Source of the DNA: Chrysopilus asiliformis
Lineage: Eukaryota; Arthropoda; Insecta; Diptera; Rhagionidae
DNA length: 64,000 nt
NCBI GenBank assembly: GCA_964034945.1
Contig: OZ035962.1
Coordinates: 70,648,774 to 70,712,773, forward strand
Direction of reading: 5' to 3'
The notes beneath the pieces are model-generated. The model was not told the origin of the DNA and did no database searches. It was given only the letters and a program-made list of their open reading frames with translations. The position numbers and the translations under genes are program-made. This document shows positions 15,101 to 26,141 of the stretch, in pieces. Position 1 is the first letter of the stretch. Each line of letters opens with the position of its first letter.

Positions 15101-18100
15101 TTGGTATCGCCCCAAATCCGACCATTTTGCTTGTTCACATATCCATTCATCCAAAAATGAGCCTCGCAAAATTTAGAAAATAAAATAAAATTTAATAGAA
15201 AATTTCGTAGAAAATAAAATTTGATGATTTGCACACGTTATTAAACGCTATAACCTTCAATGGTGATTTGTCACACACTACTAAACAATTCACAACAAAT
15301 TTGACAGATGTTACTTTAACAACATGGCCGCTATATCCTAACAAACGTCCTTATTAAAAGACCCTTTACATTTAAATAACAGAAGTTCTTTCTTGTGCGA
15401 ACATTTTTTATTTCTTTTGAAATAGCATTTTTAAAAATATTTCACCTAAGTGAACAAATATTTACTATCATTATCGTACATGTCTTCCTTGTGGCATAAA
15501 ACAACTGGTTTTGAAATGTCAATGGAAGCCACTATGGTCAGCAAACCAAGATCCACGAAATCTATTTTTAAGTAGTGTTGGGTAGATGTCTCGCACTTTT
15601 ATTTGATTGTAGACGTTACCTGCTTTGGTAGAACCATGAGCCAATGAACACAGGTGGTTAATCATGATCTTTGATAAAAATCGCAAATTAATCATACTTT
15701 GACGAAATTTAAATATTCTAATAAAGTTTTTTTGTAAACATTTTAAGACACATGAAGTCCTTAAAACTCGATGTGGGCGTCAGACAGATTTACATGATTT
15801 CTTGTCAGACGATGACACTCAGCATATAAATATATGTTTGAAAAAATATTTTGAGCATAAAAAACATGAAATATCATCACTTCATGAATATTTGGCAAAA
15901 AATATATTAAAATGACATCATCATGGCATAACATAATCGGTAGTTATCCAAATCGAGTTCTTCGGTCGTCAGTGATCAATGCGATTGACCGACCGATCAA
16001 CCACCATCAATTTTCGAATTTCAATTTGAATTTGAGCTACTAAGTTTTAGTTTTGGTTTTCATTAAATTCCGTCTGAACGTTGATGGCTGAATAATTAAA
16101 GTGTCTTTGCAATTTCTAAGTATTTTTATTATTTATTTTTTGTGTAGCTGACAGGATGAGCCTTTCCTCTCCAAATATTCTACATTTTAATATAGCAGAT
16201 GGTTATATAGCTTCCAAATGTTTTTTTTGCAGTTTGTCGATGACTAATCATGTTCAGGTCATGAACATCATTGTAGTGTATTCACACTAAAAATCTGTAA
16301 AGAAACAATTAAGGTCACAATTTCAGTCACAATTTTTGGTGAATGTCAAAAATTTTGGTGAATTTAAATTGGAATATTTTACTCGAATTGAATTTTCCCT
16401 CGTTTTCGGAATTTTTAAGTCATAACAAGCTATTTCACGAGTACCTCTTTGGCAGTGGTAGCTGTTTTCTTAAAATATCTCAATTGGACAAAACGCTATA
16501 TATAGTGTATCATAGTTGCAATCGAACTTGTGTAACTGACTATCGAAGAATTTCAATTTTCACTCAGACTTTTTTTAAATGTTGATGGACTGATCATATA
16601 ATATATGAAAATGAACCACTTTTCACATATTTCAAAACGAAAAAAAAATCTTTAAAAAATACGAAAAATGAAAGAATATTTAAATGTTGTGAGTTAAATT
16701 ACACTTTGCATAAAAATGGTCTAATTGAAAATTTGTTTACCAACACTTGAAGTCACATTAAACTCGATAGAGGAATATCTGATTGTGTAAACAAGCTCTT
16801 TGAAAAGTCAATTCAATCTCTTTCAAGGTTCTTCGAAAATGTATTAAAATGTAAAGGAAAAACAACTTCAACATCAAAAGTTTCGAAGTTATATCAAATT
16901 ATGTTAACCCATTAACGCCTAGACCAATTTAGCTTTTAATTTGTATGAACAAATTTTCCTGCTCACAACAAGAAATAAAATTTAAAAAAATATTTTATAC
17001 CAGAAGGAACTATTAAAGATACCAGTACAAAGCGCAAAGCCACTGGGAAACGTGAAATAAATGATAAGACGTATAACCAGCAGTGGGACGTACTGGGTTA
17101 GCCTAAAAAAAATATTAAAGCAAATTTGGCAAATGTATTTTTCTTACTCTGTTGATGATGCATCGAAATGAAACGTGACATCACGCCATACACACTATCC
17201 ATGTTGTTAAGTCAGTATGAAGCTACAATTCTTGGTTTATGAATTTCATTCAGATTGAAATGACTCATGAATGAAATAGTCGCGAAATGAAAAAAATATT
17301 AAATTGAGTACAAACTCTTATCAACGCCGCAGTTCCTGCATAGTTTGATGGAAAAGTCTAATGAGATTCCTAAAGATCGAATTATATGCAAATGCATATG
17401 CAAATGCATATGCAAAAAATTTCACAAAAAAATAATGTTTTCGATAAATTAGCATTTCGATAAATTAGGATCGCTGTTTTGAAACTAAGGGCCTTACCAA
17501 TGACCCGTGACTAACTTAGTAACAGCTTTTGGTGTGTGCGAAACGGGCTATTTGCTTGCTAATTTCGGTTCAAATCCTAGTTATTATTGAAAAGTTTTAA
17601 ATTCGCTGTGATAAATGTGTGAAAACTTACTAGAATTAGCAAGCAAATAGCCCGTTTCGCACACATCAAAAGCTGTTACTAAGTTAGTCACGGGTCATTG
17701 GTAAGGCCCTAAGAGATTAGAATTAAACTCTGAATTAACCATAATTTTAATCTCTTAGTTTCAAAACAGCGATCCAAATTTTTTATTTACCTTATATGAG
17801 TTTTCCCAAGAACAAACATTTTTCTTTTTATCCAATCTCTCACACGCAAATTCTAAAAATTCAGTTATATTGAATTTTTCGAAAAAAAAACTTTTTTTTA
17901 GGATTTTCTCAAAAATTAGAGGCAATCTGGCCAAACCATTTGTAGGTTCGAATTCAGAGACCTCAAATTATCTAAAAATGATTGTTTAATCTTTGGCAAT
18001 AAAATGGCTGTTGGATAGTCTTATAGAAAAGGGGACAAGAACGGGGTAACTCCACTATCAGAAAAAGGAGGTAACTCTAAAATTTAAAAGATTTTCCCCC

Positions 18101-21100
18101 GTTCCGAATTGGTATTATTGTATGATTATGGTCAATACATCATAGCTGGGAATTTTTTTTTATGAAGCTTAAAAATTTAATTTTTAAAACGTTTTTTTTT
18201 TTAATTTCCGAAAAACACCAAAAACCCCGTTGTTGCTGCAAGCCCTTCAATTATAAAAACGCTCCTTGAATATTACATTCGAATTAGATAATCCAATATT
18301 TTAGCGAAGTCAATATTACATTCGATCTTTAATTTCTTTTTTACCTTTCAGGAATTGGATTTGGAGCAAAAAATCGACTTAGAGATAAAAATGCGCGAAG
18401 GATCTGCAAAGTTGCTGGCCGCTTGCAACAATCCGAAGAGCGCATCGTCAGGACTAAGTTCAAGTAGCAATGGAGGGCATTGTGCGCACAATACTCAAAT
18501 GTTGGAGGCAGCAAAGAATCTTCTGACTTCAAACGAACGGATGACAGCTTATATGGCTGAACTGCAGAGACGCAAACAGGATCGGGACACAATAGCCAAA
18601 GCAAAACCGTATGGAAAGGTTTCCTTTAGTGAAATCCGAATGCCGCTTATGTGGCGCGATACAGATCACTTCAAGAACAAAGGCGACCATAGACGTTTCG
18701 CCGTTTTTTGTCTAGCAAAAATAGGCACTGAAATTTATGATACGTCACTACTTTGCCCGGTCGATAGAAATCTGACCGATGTCTGCTTCAATGATGCCAT
18801 ATTATTGTGAGTGAAAAAATTCCAATTTTGTTGTCTAAAAGTCTAAATGAATTTTCTCGTAACCCACAGTACAAAGGTTACACCTGATTTTAGTCTAAAA
18901 TTAGAAGTGTACGCAGTTATGATGGAATCTGACCTGTCAATAGCGTCCACGCCACGGAAAATCAAAAATACCATCCACTCATCGATTAGCCGGACAGTAG
19001 GTAGAAGACTTGCTGCTAATCTAAAGGATGAACTTAACAATACTAAAATGTACGCTTGAACGATATTCATTTGACATTTCTTTTCATTAATACAATGTAA
19101 TTGAATTTGTTGCTTTTTTCAGTGGTCCTAAATTCGAACTGATTGCGACTGCACATCTATCTCTGGATGATGCTTCGGAGTCAGCGCACACTCATGATTT
19201 ATGCCTAACACCCAATAATGCAAAGACTGTCAATATAAACAATAAACTTCCTCTTTTTGGCCATTTCTGTTGCCGCTTGGCTGTTCAGCCAGATTTCTAT
19301 GATCAGGCAATGGTTGTCGGGCCTTTAGATATGCTTTCAAAGGGACCTGCACGACATGTCGAAGGATATGCGAGGCTACAAGCATTTCGGGTTGATTTGT
19401 GGGATGATGAAAAATCATTTCAAGCCAACTATCAGCCGCGAAGAAGCATCGACGTCACTCGGGAGACAAAGTGTAAATTGAGGAACGAATGCGACATCGT
19501 TGTAGTTAATTTAGAGGAAGGAAACATTGAGGTTTGTTATTTCGAAGCTCTACAAAGAAGCATATTTGTAACACGGAAATTTGATGAGCAGTTACTCTTA
19601 CTAATGTAGCTCGAATACATCTAGGTGTTGAGTGAATTTATAGAAAATAAAATCAACGTTTAGGGTAATGTTTTGGCGTAGTATTTTTCTTGTCAAAGTT
19701 TTTTTTCAAGAATTTTTAGATTTTTTTTTATAAATTATCACTTTTTTCTTATTAATTTTATTAAGTTTTTATATGTTAAAAAATCTTCTGCTTTGGTCAG
19801 GATTCAAGCATCTAATTTCACGTTTCCAAGGCGAGTATTTATCAAATTGCGCCATTCGGTCAAGGGAAGTCTGAAGCTTGTAAAAAACAAATACAATGTA
19901 CGATCTGAATTTGGTACAATTTTTTTTCCTATTGTTCCTAATTATGAACTACACGATCCGATTTAGACCCAAGATGTTATTTCTTATAACACTACAATAA
20001 TTTTTTTTTTGTTAAAAAAATCCTAATTAAAACTAAGAAGTTAAACTAATCAAGAAACAAATTATTTAGTCATTTTCGACCGCATCACTAAAATTTTGTT
20101 TACTGAATATATTAAATTATGCTTAGTTCAAACAAATCCAAATTTAGCAGCTCAATAATAACTGAAATTGAAAATTTATTCTAGATTCAAATTTGCTGAT
20201 TTGAAGAAAAAACCATAAGTGAACTGTGTTTTCTTAACGTTTCAGACCAATTGATAAATTTAACACGAAATTATATAAAAAATAAAAGAAACGTATCAAT
20301 GAACGTAATTCGGATCGAGCGACCCCCTTTTGGTACAAACTTAATTACAGTAATCCCTCCCACTGCGCAGTTTCGCAACTGCGCCGTTAAGTATTTAATA
20401 CCAAAATTTCGAACTGCGCGGTGTTGCTGCTGCGCAGTTTTTTTTATAATATTCGTTTAAAAAAACATGTTTCTAACCCCAAAATTTCATACAAAGTAGG
20501 GTTCACAGTGCGCGGTTTCGGTTTGCGCGCTCTTTTAGTGGAACGTATCTACCGCGCAGTTGGAGGGATTACTGTATATCATGTCCATAATTCAGATTGC
20601 CTCTATGAAAACTTCATAAAAAATTAAAAATTCAATAACAATTTGGAAAAAATATATGGGTACCCCACGATTTTTGAAATCTAACATTGATATTTTAGAT
20701 ATATATTCTGCGATTAAAAAATCATCCACACAAAATTTTGATGCAATCGATTATTCGTTTGGAAACTACTGCGATGAAACACAATTCGTCACAGGCTACT
20801 CAAAAATATTTAGTTGAACTCGAAATTCGGCTTCCGCTGAGGTAAAGTCTTACCCAAAGAAACTTTGACGAACATCACTTTTGCCAATTATTTGTCAACC
20901 ACAAAATGGCTAGTTTCCGATTAAACAGAATACCGAAAATTTACAATCTAATTAGTGATCGAAATTTAAAGCCTAACCAAAATTTAAAAGTATTTTTAGA
21001 GCACAATATTTTGGGTAACTGTCTGAAATATTTTTTACAACTTCATATATTAACCCTCCGTCTGGCACATGTCCGGAAAGTCATATTCGTACCACATGAG

Positions 21101-23878
21101 TCTGGCCAGACCCACTAACAATTTGTATGAAAAATGATGCAATTTCATGTATTTTTGGTGGTGTTTCATGCAAAACGCAGAAGTAGAAAGCACCTGAAGA
21201 AATGACGCTAGACGAAATTTCCTTTCGACGTTATCCAACACATTGGTTCTCCGAAATGTCGAAGAGCGAATAAACAACATTCAAAAGTAGATTATGTTTG
21301 CATTAGACCTGCCTTACACGGTCAATATTTTTGCTTCAATATATTGAACGTGTAAGGTGCCTATTAGTTGCGACAGTAAATAAAAAAATCAACTGCAAGG
21401 TATAAAAATGTGTTTGAACGAACACATGCCAAAAACGAAATATTTACATACAAATGTACTGAAATATAAGGGAGTCTGGCCAGACTCATGTGGTACGAAT
21501 ACGATGTGTACACCAAAACGTCCTTATAATTATCCTTGTACAGCATATTTCGTCCTGAGCTTTTTTTAGATAGATAGCTAAGAACATTTTAGGAAGGTAC
21601 CTGGAATTTCAAGTCCATATCTCAATTAGAAATATCATTGAATTAGAAAATAAAATCGAAAAAGTCTGGCCAGACTCATGTGTCAGACGGAGGGTTAATA
21701 CGTTTTCCCAAAATGACGATATAGAAAATGTACAATTTTTTTTCTTATTTTGTCCTTACGCAGGAATATATTTTTCATGCAAATTCTCCCAATGAAGCAC
21801 AAAAATGGTATACCGCAATTAAAAAGGCGATCAAGGAACACTCGCAATGGGGTCACATAACTTTGGCCACTGAACCAATGCAAGTGGCCATACCAGGAAA
21901 TTCCAAAACTTTCCTTACTCGCAACCCAAGACAAGGTTCACTATATGATCAAGTGCCAATATTAGGTAAGTTCTAAACAAAATTTCTAACTTTATAAAAA
22001 GATTATCCAAAAAATAAACGAGCTTTTACACTAACCGACTGTCGGAATCCTAAAAAATATATTTCTAGAAATGATATTCCTTATTTTTCTAAAAACGGTT
22101 TTTACAAGCTTTTTGTATTTAGTTAGGGTTAGAGATAATTAAACGTACTATTAAATTAATACACGAAGTTTTTTAAACAGCAATATAATTATATAAATAA
22201 CAATTAAAATTTTCTTACCTGTAACTATATGAAGCGCAGCTTTCTAAATTCAAGTGCATTATCATTATAAATATTAGTGTCAACGCAATAACTTATTGGC
22301 AGGGATGCAAAACAGAAAGAAAATCGTAAGGTTACACATTTCATTAAGTAACAAAATTCAAATTTTGTTTCGTTGCGATATTTCGATATGTAACGAAAAA
22401 AATTTCCATTTCGTTACGTTTAACGTGATTATTTCGTTACACGGTACAGTGATACCTTCATCTGTGGTAGATACATTCTACAAAAACAACGCGCAAATCG
22501 AATTCGCGTACTGTGAGCCCTGTTTTGTATAAAATTTCAAGGTTAGGTACCAGATGCAAAAAATAGAGAAAATTCAACGACTTATATTTAAATTAATATA
22601 AACATAAATTGAACATAAACAAAAACAGTCTTAATTCGACTACTTAAAATTAATATAAAAACCATTAACAAAAACTAAAGCAGCCAGCAACAAAAAAAAA
22701 TCGTACTTGAAATTTTTATCTAAATTGTAAAAAAAACGTCTAATGTGAACAACATATTACTTTCTTAAACAAAATCTACGTTCCTGCGCAATTTACACTA
22801 TAAACAGACAAGTAAAATATTAGCTTATATAAAAATATGAATATCTCGATAACGGTAAAATATACCGATTTACGGTACAAGGTAAAAATGTAGAGGTATC
22901 TTTAATTCTTCTTTTAACTGGGCACCAATCATGTATTCCGACGCATCTCTGCCTTTCGACTTCGACGCAGCTTTTAACTCTTGACTTCGCAATATCTGCA
23001 GCTTGAAATTTCGCGGAATCGTCATTATGAATCGAAACGTGATTCTGACTGTCATTCCAAGAAATTTTAACCTGCTGATATGGCGAAGTCAAGAGTTAAA
23101 AGCTGCGTCGAAGTCGAAAGACAGAGACGCGTCGGAATACATGATTGGTGCTCTGTTTTTTCGTAAAACCGTCAGTTTGCAAGCAATTCGCAAAAATCTG
23201 TTTTTTATTTTTAATGAAAATATCTCAATAACGGTAAAAGATAATGGATAACAATTTTGTCTTATACCGTTATCCGATATTTTTACCGATGTTGGTATAT
23301 TTTTATTAAAAGATAAAAAATAGATGTTTGCGAATTGCTTGTAAACTAACGGTTTCTCGTAAAAATAGCTAAAGAAAGAATTAAAAATATTGAAAAATAT
23401 TAAAATTCTATATAAATTAGGTTCTCACTGTAAATCGCCATGTTTTACCGTTATCGAGATGTTTCAGATTTAGTAAAAAAATCATATTTTTGTATAAACT
23501 AACTTTTTTTTGCAGGAACATAGATTCTGTATAAGCTAGTCATGTGTTGTTCACATCAGATATTTTATTTTTAGCAGAACTTAAAAGTTTGTTTTTTGTT
23601 TAATTTTTTTTTTCAAATAAGTTTATAACTTTTAATTATTGACTACTAACGGTTGCTTTTCAATTTCAGAGTCAATCGAGAGCCGACAATCGTCACGACC
23701 AACAGTCCATGATATATTTCTTCCAATTCCACCATCCGGTGACACATCACCGACCGATTTCCGTAGCCGTTCATATTCATCTGGCAGAAGCAGCAGTCAT
23801 AGTAGTAGTACACTTAGTGCCGGCAGTGTTGGATCAATTAATTCCCGTAAATCCCATTGGCCGTTTAGCAATAAATAA
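124..23878 (+). CDS. Rtkn: Rhotekin orthologue (Rho-GTP effector), six coding exons
   Basis: Coding exons 124-339, 18352-18806, 18870-19049, 19123-19531, 21764-21965 and 23670-23878 join with matching phases (0, 2, 2, 0, 1) at GT-AG sites into about 556 codons. Residues 53-72 (LxxLxDLxLYYIRQxAxSL) resemble the start of a vertebrate rhotekin isoform. Exon 2 carries the HR1/REM Rho-binding region (EIKMREGxxKLLAAC, then MAELQRRK) and the IRMPLMWRDTDHFKNKGD block. Exons 3-4 hold the anillin-like region (PDFSLKLEVY, CCRLAVQP). The PH domain runs about 358-445 and ends QKWYTAIKKAI; RQGSLYDQ follows, then a Ser-rich tail. Rhotekin binds GTP-loaded Rho and blocks its GTPase activity, linking Rho to septins and cytoskeleton. 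ATG 124 has a good context (ACAATGG); an in-frame ATG at 85 is possible. AATAAA overlaps the stop. Intron 1 is about 18 kb and full of TEs; intron 4 is about 2.2 kb and intron 5 about 1.7 kb. Length matches the family. Confidence 0.93.
1977..2280. mobile_element. Degenerate hAT-like MITE
   Basis: The left end CAAGGGCGTCAAACT and the reverse complement of the right end CAGGGCTATCAAACT form imperfect TIRs of the hAT style. The flanks TTTTACAC and CTCCACAC are a poor 8-bp duplication at best. About 300 bp, no coding capacity. Confidence 0.45.
3896..4934. mobile_element. Non-autonomous element with CACTCTAA termini and GTGTGATTTCAC internal repeats
   Basis: The ends are CACTCTAAATGGTTTTTGT and, on the other strand, CACTCTAATTGATTTCTGT. 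The inside contains many variants of GTGTGATTTCAC and GTAAAATCGCA, clustered at 3905-4165 and 4665-4830. No ORF. The superfamily is uncertain because no clear TSD was found. Confidence 0.5.
5371..5578. mobile_element. PIF/Harbinger-like MITE, TTA TSD
   Basis: TIRs of more than 20 bp begin GGGCCTTATTATGG. The element is nearly a full foldback (the GACATTCGTAATACCGATTTA arm is mirrored). Flanked by TTA at 5368-5370 and 5579-5581, the 3-bp duplication typical of PIF/Harbinger elements. Confidence 0.8.
6734..7280 (-). mobile_element. HINE/DINE-1-like element, copy a
   Basis: Reverse-oriented copy of a family found seven times here. Reading this strand as given: an AACATAACAAAAGC tail, a TATAATTGCCA hairpin, ACCCGTATGGTGAT, a body with paired C and G tracts, a short GACAGACGGAC microsatellite, then the other end with TTTCACCATACGGGTATAA. 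Inverted subterminal repeats, a (GTCY)n core and a 3' hairpin match the architecture of Helentron-associated interspersed elements. Confidence 0.8.
7386..7832 (+). mobile_element. HINE/DINE-1-like element, copy b (3'-truncated)
   Basis: Begins TTTTTATACCCATATG and runs through the (GTCCGTCT)n core into the body, but stops at GAAAGTTTGACTT, where copy c starts directly with ACCCGTATGG. The 3' subterminal repeat and hairpin are missing. Confidence 0.8.
7833..8394 (+). mobile_element. HINE/DINE-1-like element, copy c
   Basis: 5' repeat ACCCGTATGGTGAAACC, a long (GTCY)n tract at about 7962-8010, the conserved body, CACCATACGGGT, the terminal hairpin ATAATTGCCA/TGGCAATTAT at about 8355-8377 and tail AGCTTTTGTTATGTTTT. 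Head-to-tail with copy b. Confidence 0.85.
8450..9061. mobile_element. MITE with GCCTTATTAATAAA termini
   Basis: Both ends carry GCCTTATTAATAAA in inverted orientation. The inside has repeated GTTAACTNACGTTAG-like and ACTCGAGTTA-like motifs. No ORF; TSD unclear. Confidence 0.6.
10168..11083. mobile_element. TA-flanked non-autonomous element with repeated subterminal motifs
   Basis: TIRs GGGGAACCCGGGGCTAGAAT and GGGGAAGCCGGGGCTAGTAT, flanked by TA at 10166-10167 and 11084-11085. Variants of GGGGCTAAAATTAACA recur inside (about 10534, 10556, and inverted near 10877). The TA target suggests Tc1/mariner superfamily. No coding capacity. Confidence 0.7.
11273..11374. mobile_element. Short pogo/Tigger-like MITE
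   Basis: Ends CTGTCGAACTTGGATAAG and (reverse complement) CAGTCGAACCTGGGTAAG, flanked by TA. The 24-bp block starting GATAAGTGGGATCTC occurs twice in direct tandem inside. Confidence 0.7.
12337..12782. mobile_element. MITE with TGGGGCTATTC termini, TTA TSD
   Basis: Imperfect TIRs TGGGGCTATTC and TGGGCCTATTC, flanked by TTA on both sides (12334-12336 and 12783-12785). Internal repeats of CTGTAACTTTACAT type in both orientations. PIF/Harbinger-like by TSD. Confidence 0.65.
14470..15366 (-). mobile_element. Decayed mariner-like element, TA TSD
   Basis: TIRs AAGGGGCTTTCAATAAGGACG-like at 14470 and AAGGGTCTTTTAATAAGGAC at the other end, flanked by TA at 14468-14469 and 15367-15368. About 0.9 kb against a usual 1.3 kb, so the 5' half of the transposase is lost. 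Confidence 0.85.
14538..15200 (-). pseudogene. Mariner-superfamily transposase remnant (C-terminal half)
   Basis: The minus strand reads, with frame breaks, AHFWMNGYVNKQNGRIWGD, then the HPEEVTVWCRFWSGGIIG block, then WFQQDGATCYTA around 14880, then DLTSLDYFLWGYLKSQVY near 14745. These are the landmarks of an insect mariner-type DDE/D transposase. The Asp normally just before EAHF is replaced by Cys, so a catalytic residue is lost, and frames shift near 14860-14940. It cannot encode an active enzyme. It is nested in rhotekin intron 1 and is probably a neutral fossil. Confidence 0.8.
16908..17097. mobile_element. Degenerate TTAA-type (piggyBac-like) MITE
   Basis: Left end TTAA|CCCATTAACGCC; right end, inverted, CTAA|CCCAGTACGTCC. 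Short, about 190 bp, with one TTAA mutated. Confidence 0.45.
17468..17775. mobile_element. Foldback MITE (outer) hosting another MITE
   Basis: Arms starting GGATCGCTGTTTTGAAACT are inverted at both ends (ending at 17775). The left arm is interrupted after GAAACTAA by the 221-bp element at 17489-17709. When that insert is ignored the arms pair through TTTGAAACTAAGAGATTA. Confidence 0.75.
17489..17709. mobile_element. PIF/Harbinger-like MITE (inner), TAA TSD
   Basis: Near-perfect arms of about 75 bp start GGGCCTTACCAATGACCC and are mirrored before 17709. TAA duplications lie at 17486-17488 and 17710-17712. The arms share the GGGCCTTA start with the element at 5371. Confidence 0.85.
20348..20574. 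mobile_element. pogo/Tigger-like MITE (CAGTAATCCCTCC)
   Basis: Ends CAGTAATCCCTCCCACTGCG and (inverted) CAGTAATCCCTCCAACTGCG with TA on both sides. Internal copies of CTGCGCAGTT-like sequence. CAG...CCTC termini plus TA target are typical of pogo/Tigger elements. Lies in rhotekin intron 4. Confidence 0.8.
20715..20913 (+). repeat. Interspersed repeat R, copy 1
   Basis: The block containing CCCAAAGAAACTTTGACGAA and CAACCACAAAATGG recurs inverted at about 45166-45435 with similar order of motifs. Type unknown. Confidence 0.55.
21054..21694. mobile_element. piggyBac-like MITE with TTAA TSD and internal palindromes
   Basis: TTAA (21050-21053 and 21695-21698) flanks TIRs CCCTCCGTCTGGCACATG and CCCTCCGTCTGACACATG. 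The palindrome GTCTGGCCAGAC occurs three times (about 21100, 21474 and 21664), each next to CATGTG or ACATGA. No transposase. Confidence 0.8.
22739..23566. repeat. Family E element, copy 1, arranged as an inverted pair
   Basis: Left part contains TGTGAACAACA, ACAAAATCTACG, ATATCTCGATAACGGTAAAA and GTTTGCAAGCAATTCGC. The right part is the same order inverted, ending TGTTGTTCACATCAGAT. Related sequence occurs at 24445-26906 and 46541-49877. Lies in rhotekin intron 5. Confidence 0.65.
22921..23152. mobile_element. Foldback MITE inside family E copy 1
   Basis: Arms of about 70 bp start GGCACCAATCATG and (inverted) AGCACCAATCATG and contain GAAGTCAAGAGTTAAAAGC. Family E copies without this insert run CTTTTAACTG directly into the CGTTAGTTTGC block, which defines the junction. 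CTG lies at both ends as a possible TSD. Confidence 0.7.
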
Positions 23879-24444
23879 AATTAATCAATTTAAGGTTAAC
23901 TTAAGCGTACTTTAAAAAGAGCAAAAACCTTTCCAAAAAATTCAAGTCAATATTTATTTTGGTCCAAAAACGCCCGAAATTTTTTTTCTAGTTAAGAAAT
24001 TTAATAAATTTGAAACACAATTAAAATAAATAATCTAATTAATTAAAATGTCAATATTATATTTTATAATTTCGTCAAAACGATCAAATTTCTTTTATCA
24101 ATAATTCCATATTAAAAAATGTTTAATTTTGAGCAAACAAAATAAATTCTTTATTGAAGTTATATTTCTTTCTAATTACCAATATGCTGGCCCATAGTTA
24201 AAATAATTTTTACTTTCTTATACGCAGAATAATAACTTGACTTGCGATATTCTTGCTGCGAGAAATATGAATTTTGCCAAAAAATTATAAATGCTAAAGT
24301 TTAATATTTTTATTAAAAACCATGATACCGTTATGAAAGTTTTTGTTGAGGAAATTCTCATTTTTATCTGGAGATTCTCGTAGTGTCAATAAATCAAAAA
24401 TATCGTAAGTCGAGCTACAATAGTCTTGCATGGAGGCGTCGATC
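23879..24444. other. Intergenic, nothing recognised
   Basis: Rhotekin 3' flank. AT-rich sequence with no ORF or repeat I recognise. Confidence 0.6.
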
Positions 24445-24718
24445 TAAAGTGATCATCACACTACACAAAATCTATGCTCCTGCGCAATTTAGACTACAAC
24501 CCCACAAGTAAAGTATTAGCTTATATCAAAATATGATATTTTTTTTACAAAATCTGAAATATCTCGATAACGGTAAAAGATATTTTCCAACGATAAAAGG
24601 CAAAATGTAGATATCTTTAATTCTTCTTTTAAATATTTTTTTTCAAAAAATCGTTTATTTTTTTCATCATACTAATATATAAAAATGAGTTGGTGTCTGT
24701 CTGTCTGTCTGTCTGTTC

Positions 24719-25838
24719 CTCTTTCACGCAAAAACGGCTGAACCGATTGACTTGAAATTTGGCATGAGTGTCTGTGGTAGTTCTGGTTCCAACATAGGCA
24801 TACGGAAAAGTAGCGCGAGGGGTGGGGGGAGTAAGGGGAAGGGTTAAAGTGATTTCGAAACTTACTTTTTGCGCTATGTTACTCTTTCGCGGGGAAACTA
24901 CTGAACCGATTGGCCTGAAATTTGGCATAGATGTTCGTTGGGGGTCCAGCCCCAATTCAGACCCATTAAAAAGTAGCCCGAGAGGTGGGGAGAGTAAGGG
25001 GAGGGGGTAAAGTGATTTCGAAACTTAGTTTTTGCGCTACGTTACTCTTTCGCGGGGAAACTACTGAACCGATTGGCCTGAACTTTTGCATAGATGTTCG
25101 TCGGGGGTCCAGCGCCAACACAGACCCATTAAAAATTAGCCCGAGAAGTGGGGGGAGTAAGGGAAGGGGGTAAAAGTGATTTCGAAACTTGGTTTTTGCC
25201 CTATGTTGCTCTTTCGCGGGGAAACTACTGAACCGATTGGCCTGAAATTTGGCATAGATGTTCGTCGGGGATCCAGCCCCAACACAGACTCATTAAAAAG
25301 TATCCCGAGAGGTGGGGGAGTAAGGGGAGGGGGTAAAGTGATCTCGAAACTTAGCTCTTCCTCTATGTTACTCTTTCGCGGGGAAACTACTGAACCGATT
25401 GGCCTGAAATTTGACATAGATGTTTGTCGGGGCTTCAGCCCCAACATAGATCCATTAAAAAGTAGCCCGAGAGGTGGGGAGTAAGGGGAGGGAGTAGAGT
25501 ATCTCGAAACTTAGTTTTTGCGCTATGTTACTCTTTCGCGGGGAAACTACTGAACCGATTGGCCTGAAATTTGGCATAGATGTTCGTCGGGGGTCCAGCC
25601 CCAATACAGACCCATTAAAAAGTAGCCCGAGGGGTGGGGAGAGTAAGGGGAGGGGGTAAAGTGATTTCGAAACTTAGTTTTTGCGCTACGTTACTCTTTC
25701 GCGGGGAAACTACTGAACCGATTGGCCTGAACTTTTGCATAGATGTTCGTCGGGGATCCAGCCCCAACATAGACCCATTAAAAAGTAGCCCGATAGGTGG
25801 GACAGTAAGCGGAGGGGGGTAAAGTAATACCGAATGCA
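24719..25838 (+). repeat. Tandem array, about seven 163-bp units
   Basis: Units begin CTCTTTCGCGGGGAAACTAC at 24882, 25045, 25209, 25371, 25531 and 25694, with a diverged first unit at 24719; spacing is 160-164 bp. Each holds TGAACCGATTGGCCTGAAAT, GTCCAGCCCCAA and a G-rich tract (GTAAGGGGAGGGGG). A (GTCT)n microsatellite precedes the array at 24695-24715. ORFs on both strands are by-products of the repetition. Confidence 0.9.
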
Positions 25839-25867
25839 AGTGCTGGAATTTTTTGTTAGTTTGTTAA

Positions 25868-26141
25868 CCCGTTCGGTACATGTTTTTTTCTATGGGGGTT
25901 CAAAATACTCTATACAAATTAATGATGTTTACGCTATCAGTATTCATTTAAAAGAAAAAAAAAATTAAAGATTTTTATTTTTTACAAATACGTCCACTGC
26001 TTTTTACTCAAAAAATCAAAATTGGGTCACAAATGCACTGAAAGGTGCACTAAATGAGAATAGAGTGTTGAAAATAAATAAATAATAAGTCAATTCAAAT
26101 TTTTAACTGCGTTGCCATATGGTATCAAAATACCGAATGGC
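25868..26141. mobile_element. TTAA-type (piggyBac-like) MITE
   Basis: TTAA at 25864-25867 and 26142-26145. Imperfect ends CCCGTTCGGTACATG and (inverted) GCCATTCGGTATTTTG. 274 bp, no ORF. Confidence 0.6.

Larger units (their letters stand above)
340..18351 (+). other. Rhotekin intron 1: TE-rich, with unexplained stretches
   Basis: Intron with donor AAG|GTAAGT and acceptor TTTCAG|GAA. TEs that could be delimited are listed separately. In 340-1976, 2281-3895, 5579-6733, 9062-10167, 12783-14469 and 15367-16907 I see no recognisable gene. They are AT-rich with scattered single TE ends, for example a TGCCAGG-type end near 2718. Two exon-like islands (1472-1551 and from 5161) are described under findings. 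An open frame at 9300-9614 (104 codons) matches nothing I know and sits in repetitive-looking sequence with repeated TTTTGGCGGG motifs. Confidence 0.7.

Noticed and set aside
24629..25839. Several 60-108-codon ORFs on both strands
   Set aside because: All fall inside the 163-bp tandem array and repeat with its period; artefacts of repetition.
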